DNA from: Sphingomonas sp. R-74633
GTDB taxonomy: Bacteria > Pseudomonadota > Alphaproteobacteria > Sphingomonadales > Sphingomonadaceae
Length of the DNA: 64,000 nucleotides
Assembly (NCBI RefSeq): GCF_013416555.1
Contig: NZ_JACCFG010000003.1
Location: 124,001-188,000 of the forward strand
Reading direction: 5' to 3'
Numbering within the stretch: the stretch's first letter is position 1; each line of letters starts with the position of its first letter. Shown in pieces: positions 1 through 9,514 of the stretch. The position numbers were made by a program, and so were the translations under genes. The notes under the pieces were generated by a model. It had not been told where the DNA came from. It did no database searches and saw nothing but the letters and a program-made list of their open reading frames with translations.

Positions 1-671
1 CCAATGGCAATGACACCGAACAGGTGTTCCGCATCATGCGCGCGCTCAACGGCGACGTGACGCAGCGCAATTACCGCAAGCTGCTGACGCTGCCCGGCGG
101 CGGGCGGCTGGCGTTCCAGCATGTCGAGATGGCCGAGCGGCTGACCGACCGCGCCTGGATCGACGGCTTCGCCGAGGGCACGGTGGGCGCGGCCTATCGC
201 CACTTCCTCGATTCGACCGGCTTCTCGGCCGATGGCCTCGTCGAGGTCAGCATGGCCGAGGGCGCGTTCCAGAATGTCGACATCGAGCATCCCTATGCCT
301 GGATGGGCCGGCGCGAGCGCGACATCCACGATCTGTGGCATGTGATCACCGGCTATCAGGCCGACGAGCATCTCGGCGAGGCCTGCCTGGTCGCCTTCTC
401 CTTCGCGCAGACCGGCGGGCTCGGCTGGGGTTTCATCGGCATGGGCGCGGCGCTGAAGAGCATCCGCGTGACCGGCAAGCTCGATTTCTTCCGCGCGGTG
501 ATCGAAGGCTATCGCCACGGCAAGCAGGCCGGCTGGCTGCACGGCGAGGATTACGAGACGTTGCTCGCCGAGCCGCTCGACCAGGTCCGCCGCCGCCTCA
601 ACATCGGCGACCCGGCCAAGTACCGGATCGCGCAGGCCAGCCTCGCCGCGGCCGGCCTGCAGGGGATTTAA
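1..671 (+). CDS. coq4: Coq4-family ubiquinone biosynthesis protein (5' end outside window)
   Basis: The reading frame is open from the first bases of the window, so the start lies upstream; 222 residues are visible. The metal-binding signature HDLWH followed by a Glu (HLGE) about 12 residues later sits near the middle, followed by the Gly-rich GLGWGFIGMGA segment typical of Coq4. Coq4 proteins organise the ubiquinone-synthesis complex on the membrane, and some act in oxidative decarboxylation of the ring. The visible N-terminal residues DTEQVFRIMRALNGD also fit the family. It ends 16 bp before the stop of a convergent gene. The family call is firm; the exact role in this organism is inferred. 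Confidence 0.88.
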   Translation, partial: NGNDTEQVFRIMRALNGDVTQRNYRKLLTLPGGGRLAFQHVEMAERLTDRAWIDGFAEGTVGAAYRHFLDSTGFSADGLVEVSMAEGAFQNVDIEHPYAWMGRRERDIHDLWHVITGYQADEHLGEACLVAFSFAQTGGLGWGFIGMGAALKSIRVTGKLDFFRAVIEGYRHGKQAGWLHGEDYETLLAEPLDQVRRRLNIGDPAKYRIAQASLAAAGLQGI

Positions 672-687
672 GCGCGCCTGCCGCTAA

Positions 688-1437
688 TCACGGCAGGTTC
701 TGCAGCGCGCCGCCCGGCTTCATCAGCGAATCCATCGAGCCGAAGATCTCGTCGGTCGGGGTGACCGGCGCGGGCAGTTCGAAATGCTTGGGGTCGATCT
801 CGGCGGTGTCGACCGCGGTGAGCTCAAGGATCACCTTTTCCGGTTTGGCCGGGTCGACCGGGTGGATGCGCAGCGGCGCGCCCTTGGCGAGGATGCCGCG
901 CGTGGTGGTGCCGAACTGCGTCGATTCAGGGATGAAGCCGCCCATGAAGTCGAGCGCGATGTCGGCGGTGCGGGCGAACAGCGCGCCTACGGGCGCGAGC
1001 TGCGGGTCCGCGCTCATCACGATCTCGACATGGCGCTTCACATCGGCGTCGGGCGCCTTGAGCATCGACAGCAGCCACACCGCGCCGCTGCGCCCCGCCA
1101 CGGTGACGTTGGCGTCGCCGGCGACCACGCCGAACTCGACCTTGTCCTTGTTCGCCGCATCCTCGGGCTTGAGCTTGGGCAGGATGGACTTGAGCAGGTC
1201 GACAATGCCCTGGAGCTCGAAGACCTTGGGGCCGCCCTTGTCGTCGACGACGACATAGTCGACGCCGTCGCGGCGGATGATCGCGAACTTGTCCGCCACT
1301 GCGATGCGCGAATTGCCGCCGTCATCGATCTCGACGACCAGTTGCTTGCCGTCGATCTCGTAGCGCGCGGTGACGTCCGCCAGCGCGGGCATCGGCGCGA
1401 GCGCGAGCAGCGCGGACAGGAACAACTTGGTACGCAT
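688..1437 (-). CDS. exported protein of unknown function
   Basis: A 249-residue protein starting [20 protein letters not shown], a clear Sec signal peptide with a predicted cut after ALA. The start at 1437 was chosen over an upstream in-frame codon because it begins the signal peptide and follows a GGGGGATTTCC stretch on the minus strand. The mature part is rich in short beta-type segments ([17 protein letters not shown]) and lacks cysteines or an obvious catalytic motif; it reads like a periplasmic beta-rich protein. It is divergent from recF with about 75 bp between the starts. I do not recognise a named family. Confidence 0.75.
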   Translation of the reverse strand: MRTKLFLSALLALAPMPALADVTARYEIDGKQLVVEIDDGGNSRIAVADKFAIIRRDGVDYVVVDDKGGPKVFELQGIVDLLKSILPKLKPEDAANKDKVEFGVVAGDANVTVAGRSGAVWLLSMLKAPDADVKRHVEIVMSADPQLAPVGALFARTADIALDFMGGFIPESTQFGTTTRGILAKGAPLRIHPVDPAKPEKVILELTAVDTAEIDPKHFELPAPVTPTDEIFGSMDSLMKPGGALQNLP

Positions 1438-1513
1438 CGTGGAAATCCCCCTTTTCGACGGCGCGATCATCCGCGATGTCGCGCGCGGCGGCAATAGCGG
1501 CTATCGGCGGGAA

Positions 1514-2581
1514 ATGGCCGTGTCCCGCCTCGTGCTCACCGACTTCCGCAACCATGAAGACGCCGTGCTGTCGCCCGGCGCGGGCTTCGTGGTGCTGAGC
1601 GGCGAGAATGGCGCGGGCAAGACCAATGTGCTCGAGGCGCTGTCGCTGCTTGCGCCGGGGCGCGGATTGCGACGCGCGCCGCTGGCCGAGATGGCGCGGC
1701 AAGGCGGCAGCGGCGGGTTCGGCGTGGCGGCGCGGCTCGGCGAGACCGATATCGGCACGGGCACGCAGAGCGACGCGCCCGAGCGCCGGCTGGTGCGGAT
1801 CAACGGTGCGGCTTCGGCGGCGACGACGCTCGCCGAATGGGTGAGCGTGCTGTGGCTCACTCCGGCGATGGACCGGCTGTTCGTCGAGGGCGCGAGCGAA
1901 CGGCGGCGGTTCCTCGACCGGCTCACCCTCGCGCTGAGCCCCGGGCATGCGCACCACGCGACCCGCTATGAGGCGGCGATGCGCGAGCGCAACCGGCTGT
2001 TATCGGACGATGCCGCGCCCGATCCCGACTGGCTGACCGCGCTCGAGGCGCGGATGGCCGAGCATGGCGCCGCGATCGATGCCGCCCGGCGCGAGATGGT
2101 CGCGGCGCTTGCCGCGCGGCTCGAAGCGCAGCCCGAGGGGCCGTTCGCGCGGGCCGGGCTGGCGCTCGAAGGCTGGCAGGGCGATGCCGGGGCGCTGCTG
2201 CGCGACCTCGCCGCCGGGCGCCGCCGCGATGCTGCGGCCGGGCGCACGCTGGCCGGACCGCACCGCGCCGACCTGCTCGTCACGCATCTCGGCAAGGGCC
2301 AGCCCGCGCATCTCTGCTCGACCGGGGAGCAGAAGGCGCTGCTGCTCGGCCTGATCCTCGCCCATGCCGAGCTGGTCGCCGAGCGCGCCGGGCGGGCGCC
2401 GATCCTGCTGCTTGACGAAGTCGCCGCGCACCTCGATCCGGGCCGCCGCGCCGCGCTGTTCGAGCGGCTGGAAGGCCGCGGGCAGGTGTGGATGACGGGC
2501 ACCGAGCCGGCGCTGTTCGAGGCCGTGCCCGGCGGCGCCACGCGCTACCGCGTCGCAGAGGGCGCGATCGTCCCGGACTAG
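1514..2581 (+). CDS. recF: DNA replication and repair protein RecF
   Basis: 355 residues, normal for RecF, an SMC-like ATPase that loads RecA at gapped DNA with RecO and RecR. The Walker A motif GENGAGKTN lies near residue 34, the ABC signature appears as [10 protein letters not shown], and Walker B is [12 protein letters not shown] close to the C-terminus. The start at 1514 gives the canonical [15 protein letters not shown] beginning, in which the R-N pair is the usual RecF N-terminal motif. A hairpin terminator follows, and then gyrB; the recF-gyrB order is ancestral in bacteria. dnaA and dnaN are not adjacent in this window. Confidence 0.95.
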   Translation: MAVSRLVLTDFRNHEDAVLSPGAGFVVLSGENGAGKTNVLEALSLLAPGRGLRRAPLAEMARQGGSGGFGVAARLGETDIGTGTQSDAPERRLVRINGAASAATTLAEWVSVLWLTPAMDRLFVEGASERRRFLDRLTLALSPGHAHHATRYEAAMRERNRLLSDDAAPDPDWLTALEARMAEHGAAIDAARREMVAALAARLEAQPEGPFARAGLALEGWQGDAGALLRDLAAGRRRDAAAGRTLAGPHRADLLVTHLGKGQPAHLCSTGEQKALLLGLILAHAELVAERAGRAPILLLDEVAAHLDPGRRAALFERLEGRGQVWMTGTEPALFEAVPGGATRYRVAEGAIVPD

Positions 2582-5170
<2,589 letters not shown>

Positions 5171-5181
5171 CCGACATGATG

Positions 5182-5216
5182 TCGAGGCGGGGCCGATCGC
5201 GCCTCGCCTCGATTTG
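5182..5216 (+). terminator. possible gyrB terminator hairpin
   Basis: Perfect 8-bp inverted repeat TCGAGGCG (5182-5189) and CGCCTCGA (5205-5212) with a 15-nt loop, followed by TTTG. The T-tract is short, so this is a weak intrinsic terminator or simply an mRNA 3' hairpin. Confidence 0.35.
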
Positions 5217-5325
5217 TCGCTGACGATCCGACGTCTTTCTCGGGCCGAACCGGCGCGTTAACTGTGCGCATTGACCCGTATTTAGCCGTCAGCAGGCTAA
5301 TTCCCCACCGATCCAGGAGGGGCAA

Positions 5326-6048
5326 ATGCGCATTCTACTTGCCGGCATCGCCGCGATTATTCTGACGAGCGGCACCGCTTCGGCGCAGAAATATCGCCAC
5401 TTCAATATCCTCACCGGCGGCGCTTATACCGACAGCGAGGAAGCGCCGGACCGCTGGAAAGTGATGGGAACGGCGGACAGCCTCTCCGACGGCCAGGCCG
5501 CTGCGCTGTATCGCGCGGCGGAGATCACGGCGAAGGCCGGATCGCCCGCATTCCGGATCGTGCGGCAGAAGGTGCGGCTGACGACCCGCGAATATCGCGC
5601 GCTTCGCAAAATCGAATATCGCGAAACCGCCTATCTGACGATCCGAGCGGTGCGCACGCCCGGCGACCTGACGGCATGCGAGATGCCGAGTGCGGCGCAA
5701 TGCATGACGCTGACGGTGCAGGACGTGATGTCGCGCTATGGCCCTGAGCTGGAGCAGCCCACGCGCCCGGCGCAGGTGATACCGGCCCTCGCCTTCGAGG
5801 TGCCGCACGCCGCGTTCCAGCCCAAGCCGGTTCCCCGTGCGCTGCCCGCCTATGTTCCTCCCGCGCCTGCGCCAATGCCGGTACCGGTGCCGGTGGCCGT
5901 GGCGAAGCCCATCGCCGTCCGGCCGGCCATGCCCGCTGCGCAGGTCGCGGCGCGCGAGGAGAAGCCCGGGATGACGAGCTGGGCCCCGCTGCCGGGCGCA
6001 CCTGCCATCACCCCGCTCCCCGGCCAGGCAAGACCGCCGCGACGATAG
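5326..6048 (+). CDS. secreted protein with proline-rich C-terminus, unknown function
   Basis: 240 residues starting MRILLAGIAAIILTSGTASA, a signal peptide with predicted cleavage before QKYRH. A strong ribosome site, AGGAGGGG, precedes the ATG. The first two thirds form a compact domain with two cysteines (TACEMPSAAQCMTL), possibly a disulfide. The last third is low-complexity Pro/Ala/Val sequence (PAPAPMPVPVPV), which suggests a wall- or membrane-spanning linker. No catalytic motif is visible and I do not recognise the family. Confidence 0.75.
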   Translation: MRILLAGIAAIILTSGTASAQKYRHFNILTGGAYTDSEEAPDRWKVMGTADSLSDGQAAALYRAAEITAKAGSPAFRIVRQKVRLTTREYRALRKIEYRETAYLTIRAVRTPGDLTACEMPSAAQCMTLTVQDVMSRYGPELEQPTRPAQVIPALAFEVPHAAFQPKPVPRALPAYVPPAPAPMPVPVPVAVAKPIAVRPAMPAAQVAAREEKPGMTSWAPLPGAPAITPLPGQARPPRR

Positions 6049-6095
6049 CCGCCGGAGCGGGCGTGCCGCGCAATCCAACTTGCGGACTTGCGATT

Positions 6096-6118
6096 GATAG
6101 TTATTCGCAATAATTATC
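6096..6118. promoter_or_regulatory. Fur-box-like palindrome upstream of the DUF4198 gene
   Basis: A near-perfect 23-bp palindrome: arms GATAGTTATT (6096-6105) and AATAATTATC (6109-6118) around CGC, with one mismatch per arm. It is AT-rich in a GC-rich genome, lies 25 bp before the start codon and overlaps a possible promoter (TTGCGA at 6089, TAATTA at 6111). The sequence resembles classical Fur operators (TGATAATGATTCTCATTATC-like), so iron-responsive repression of the downstream gene is the simplest reading. Confidence 0.5.
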
Positions 6119-6142
6119 CCCCGTCTATCGAAGGGGGCCATG

Positions 6143-6934
6143 ATGCGCTTTGCCAAACTCACGATCCTCGGCGCGATCGGCGCGCTGGTGCTGGGCACCG
6201 CGGCCCAGGCGCACATGCCCTATCTGCTCCCGACGCTGTTCGACGTGGGCAAGGGCGGCGACCACGTCACCGTCACGTCGTCGTTCGGCGAGGATGCGTT
6301 CGTGCCCGAGATCGGCATGAAGGATGCGCCGTTCCACTTCATCCGGCCCGATGGCACCAGGGGCGAAGTCGGGGCGCCGACCTATCTGCGCGACCTCACC
6401 ATCTTTGAAGCGGATTTGAAGGCCGAGGGCACCTACCGGCTCACCACCGGCCAGCGGCTCGGGCGGATGGGCAAGATGTACGCGGTTGGCGGCAAATGGA
6501 TCATCGCCGGCGAGGATGGCGCCCCGCCGGCCGGTGCGCGTGAAGTCGCGGTGCAGAGCACGACGCTGGCTGAGGCCTATGTGACGCGCGGGGCCGCCAG
6601 CGCGGGGGCGCTCAATCCGATCGGCACGGCGCTCGAGGTACAGCCGCTCACCCATCCTTCCGAGATCGCCTCGGGCAGCGACGCGAAGTTCCGGCTGTTG
6701 TTCGACGGCAAGCCGCTCGCGGGCACCGAAGTCACGCTGCTCCGCGCGGCGGGCAACTACGACGGAAAGAAGGTCGCCGCGACGGTTACGTCGGACGTGC
6801 AGGGCAATTTCACGCTGCGCCCCGAGGATGCCGGCCTCTATCTGATGCTGGTGCGCCACCGCACCGAGGCGCCGGCGGGCTCGGCGACGCCCTATCGCAG
6901 CTATACCTATACGCTGGCGTTCGACGCCGCCTGA
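6143..6934 (+). CDS. DUF4198 periplasmic protein (NikM-like)
   Basis: 263 residues with signal peptide MRFAKLTILGAIGALVLGTA and AQA cleavage, leaving a mature N-terminus that begins HMPYLLPTLF; a histidine right after the signal is common in DUF4198 and could bind metal. The C-terminal half is an immunoglobulin/transthyretin-like domain (LFDGKPLAGTEVTLLRA, followed by DVQGNFTLRPEDAGLYLM). Two adjacent ATGs exist (6140 and 6143); AAGGGGG at 6131-6137 is better spaced for the second. DUF4198 proteins are linked to transition-metal uptake in several bacteria. The Fur-like palindrome upstream supports an iron- or metal-related periplasmic role, which is inferred. Confidence 0.82.
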   Translation: MRFAKLTILGAIGALVLGTAAQAHMPYLLPTLFDVGKGGDHVTVTSSFGEDAFVPEIGMKDAPFHFIRPDGTRGEVGAPTYLRDLTIFEADLKAEGTYRLTTGQRLGRMGKMYAVGGKWIIAGEDGAPPAGAREVAVQSTTLAEAYVTRGAASAGALNPIGTALEVQPLTHPSEIASGSDAKFRLLFDGKPLAGTEVTLLRAAGNYDGKKVAATVTSDVQGNFTLRPEDAGLYLMLVRHRTEAPAGSATPYRSYTYTLAFDAA

Positions 6935-7056
6935 GCGGCAGCGGTGGTGCGGTTCGTCGCCGCACAACCACGATATGGCGCAGCTTCGGCCCGCCGGTGT
7001 GGATTTGTTCACCGATCGGCGACAGGCCTGCCCCCGGGCAACACGGGACACGGGCA

Positions 7057-7479
7057 ATGGGGGCAAGGTTCGAGCGGAGGATGGCATTTGCCGCCATGGC
7101 AATGCTGCTTTCACCCTGCGCGATTTCGCATGCCAAGGCACCCGGCCTGGCGCCCGCCGCCGCGATCGCGACGGGCGAGGCCAGCTATTATGCCGACCGT
7201 TTTGCCGGCAAGCGCACCGCGAGCGGCGAAGCCTATGACCCCAGCGACTTTACCGCCGCGCATCGTAGCCTGCCCTTCGGCACCCGCGTGCGCGTCACCG
7301 ACGTCGAGAGCGGGCGCAGCGTCATCGTCCGGATCAATGACCGCGGCCCCTGGGGCAAAGGCCGGTTGATCGATGTCTCGCGCGCGGCCGCCACGGAAAT
7401 CGGCTTGGCCCGCCGGGGCCGGGGCACTGTCTCGCTCGCGCTGGTGGAAGACGAAGCGACCGGGACCGCCGAGGACTAG
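7057..7479 (+). CDS. RlpA-like septal ring lytic transglycosylase family protein
   Basis: 140 residues with an N-terminal signal peptide (MGARFERRMAFAAMAMLLSP) and one double-psi beta-barrel domain. Family hallmarks are GEASYYADRFAGKRTASGE, TAAHRSLPFGTRVRVT and VIRINDRGPWGKGRLIDVS, including the catalytic-type Glu, His and Asp positions. RlpA cleaves naked glycan strands at the septum. This protein lacks the C-terminal SPOR domain of E. coli RlpA and lacks a lipobox cysteine, so it is a short periplasmic form. The start at 7057 was chosen because the next ATG (7081) would lose the charged n-region. Its stop codon overlaps the convergent MpaB-family gene as CTAG. Confidence 0.85.
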   Translation: MGARFERRMAFAAMAMLLSPCAISHAKAPGLAPAAAIATGEASYYADRFAGKRTASGEAYDPSDFTAAHRSLPFGTRVRVTDVESGRSVIVRINDRGPWGKGRLIDVSRAAATEIGLARRGRGTVSLALVEDEATGTAED

Positions 7480-8324
7480 CGAAACGCCCAGCGCAGCGTC
7501 TCGGCGACGCCGCGCGTGCCGATGCGCACTGCCGGGGTCGCGAGGCCGGTGCCGCGCAGGCCGTGCATCGTCCGCGCCCAATCAGGCAGCAAATCAACCG
7601 CAGCGCCGAAGGTGAGCGCCTGGAAGGGCTTCACCGCCATGCTGGGCGCGGGCTGGTCGAGCACCATGCGCGCGACTTCGCGGGTGCGCGCGTCGACCAC
7701 CAGCTCGGGGCGCATCCGCGCGATCAGCGCATTGGCCTCGGCGCGGGTGCGTGGGACGTCGATCGTCCCGAGCGCCTCTGCGATGCGAGCGAAGTCGGCA
7801 AAATAGGCGTCCTGATCGGCCAGGCTCATGCCCGGCTCGGCATAGCGGATCCAGGCGTCGAGGAAGCTCACTGCCTCGGTGACATGGACCCAGGCGAGGA
7901 GATGGGGATCGTCGGCCGCGTACCGCGTGCCGTCGGGCAGGACGCCCTTCACCCGGGTATGGACGTCGCGGACCTTGTCGATCATCGCCTCGGCCTCGGC
8001 AGCTGAGCCATAGGTGGTGACCGCGATGAAGCGCGCGGTGCGGCGCAGGCGGCCGAGCATGTCGCCGCGGAAGGTCGAATGGTCCCAGACCCCGGCTAGC
8101 ACCGCGGGGTGGAGCATCTGGAGGAGCAGCGCAGTGACGCCGCCGACCATCATCGTGGTGACGTCGCCGTGGACGCGCCAGACCACCGATTTCGGGCCGA
8201 ACAGGCTCTCGTCGGGCTTGCGCTGGACGGGCTTCTCGCCGCGGTCCTGATCGTTGAACACCGCGCGCACCTGACCGATCAGCGCGCCGCGCAGCCGTTT
8301 TGCGATGCCGTCAGCGGGACTCAT
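7476..8324 (-). CDS. oxygenase MpaB family protein (DUF2236)
   Basis: 282 residues belonging to DUF2236, a family of haem-b-binding oxygenases that includes fungal MpaB and latex-clearing protein relatives. Typical segments are SVVWRVHGDVTTMMVGG, QMLHPAVLAGVWDHS with a conserved His, TARFIAVTTYGS, and HVTEAVSFLDAWIRY. No signal peptide is seen when the start is placed at 8324; an upstream GTG at 8381 would extend it by 19 residues. The substrate is unknown. It is transcribed divergently from the L,D-transpeptidase and its stop overlaps that of the RlpA-like gene. Confidence 0.85.
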   Translation of the reverse strand: MSPADGIAKRLRGALIGQVRAVFNDQDRGEKPVQRKPDESLFGPKSVVWRVHGDVTTMMVGGVTALLLQMLHPAVLAGVWDHSTFRGDMLGRLRRTARFIAVTTYGSAAEAEAMIDKVRDVHTRVKGVLPDGTRYAADDPHLLAWVHVTEAVSFLDAWIRYAEPGMSLADQDAYFADFARIAEALGTIDVPRTRAEANALIARMRPELVVDARTREVARMVLDQPAPSMAVKPFQALTFGAAVDLLPDWARTMHGLRGTGLATPAVRIGTRGVAETLRWAFR

Positions 8325-8424
8325 GCACGCCAAGCTAGGGACTAACAGCTTTCCCGCAACCGCCCGTTTTCGTTGCGCCACCGGACTGTTATGCTGTCAT
8401 GACGCCAAATCCGGGGGGTGATTC

Positions 8425-9435
8425 TTGCTGCGATCGAAGCGATTCCGCGCCTTGTCGCTCACCCTGGCCACCGGGCTGCTCGCCACTGCGGGCGCCGCGC
8501 AGATGCAGCCGATCGGCGGGGGCAATGTGATGGCGGTGGTCGAGCGGCTGCAGCCCGGGCAATTCCTCTGGGTGCCCGAGATCGCGCCGCGCGGGCCGAT
8601 GCTGGTGGTGGTGAACATCGCGACGCAGCGCGTGGTCGCATACCGCAACGGCGTGCCGATCGCAGTCTCGACGATCTCGACCGGGCGCGAGGGGCATCGC
8701 ACGCCGACGGGCGTGTTCACGATCCTCCAGAAAGCCAAGTGGCACCGCTCGAGCAAATATTCGAACGCACCGATGCCGTTCATGCAGCGGCTGACCTGGT
8801 ACGGGATCGCGCTGCATGCGGGGAATTTGCCGGGCTATCCCGCCTCGCATGGCTGCATCCGCCTGCCGAGCGAGTTTGCCCGGCTGCTGTTCGACGAGAC
8901 CGAGCTGGGCATGACGGTGATCGTCACCAACCAGGCACCGGCGCTGCGCATCGGCGCCAACCCGCTCTCGCCCGCCTTCCCCGCCGGCCCGGCAGTGTGG
9001 CGGCCCGAGCTGGCGCCCGCGGGCCCGGTCTCGATCGTGGTCAGCGGCGCGGACCGGCGGATGGTGGTGCTGCGCGGCGGCGTCGAGATCGGATCGGCAC
9101 CGGTGGCGTTCGACGGGCAGATCGACCGGATGCAGGCCTATGTGCTGCAGGACGTGGTCGCGGGCGACTATCGCTGGAAGCGCATGACCTTGCCCGGCGA
9201 GGGCAGTGCCGGTTCCAGTGCCGCGGCGCCCGAGGCCGCCCGCTTCCAGGGCAGCGACCCGTTCCGCCGCGCGTTGGCCGGGGTGGTCGGGCCGGGCACG
9301 ACGCTGGTGGTGATCCCCGATTCGCTCGGCCTCGGCGCCGATCTCGCGCCGCCGACGCAGGACCCGGACGCGCTGATCGAGAATGACCCGGGCGTCGGCG
9401 GCTGGCTGGAGGACAGCTCGGTCGTCGCGCGCTGA
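8425..9435 (+). CDS. L,D-transpeptidase (YkuD fold)
   Basis: 336 residues starting with TTG after a GGGGGG-type ribosome site, with signal peptide LRSKRFRALSLTLATGLLATAGAAQ. The YkuD catalytic motif HAGNLPGYPASHGCIRLP (nucleophile Cys, His upstream) lies around residues 131-148. These enzymes form 3-3 crosslinks in peptidoglycan or attach proteins to it. The C-terminal 130 residues look like a second, degenerate copy of the fold (VSIVVSGADRRMVVLRGG echoes MLVVVNIATQRVVAYRNG) but without a catalytic cysteine. The family call is firm. Confidence 0.9.
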   Translation: MLRSKRFRALSLTLATGLLATAGAAQMQPIGGGNVMAVVERLQPGQFLWVPEIAPRGPMLVVVNIATQRVVAYRNGVPIAVSTISTGREGHRTPTGVFTILQKAKWHRSSKYSNAPMPFMQRLTWYGIALHAGNLPGYPASHGCIRLPSEFARLLFDETELGMTVIVTNQAPALRIGANPLSPAFPAGPAVWRPELAPAGPVSIVVSGADRRMVVLRGGVEIGSAPVAFDGQIDRMQAYVLQDVVAGDYRWKRMTLPGEGSAGSSAAAPEAARFQGSDPFRRALAGVVGPGTTLVVIPDSLGLGADLAPPTQDPDALIENDPGVGGWLEDSSVVAR

Positions 9436-9514
9436 GCGGAAAAGCGAAACTAAACGCACCCCCAAGCGCTTTCGCATTGACCCCGTAACATCTTGCAGTG
9501 CAGCAACGCGCCTC

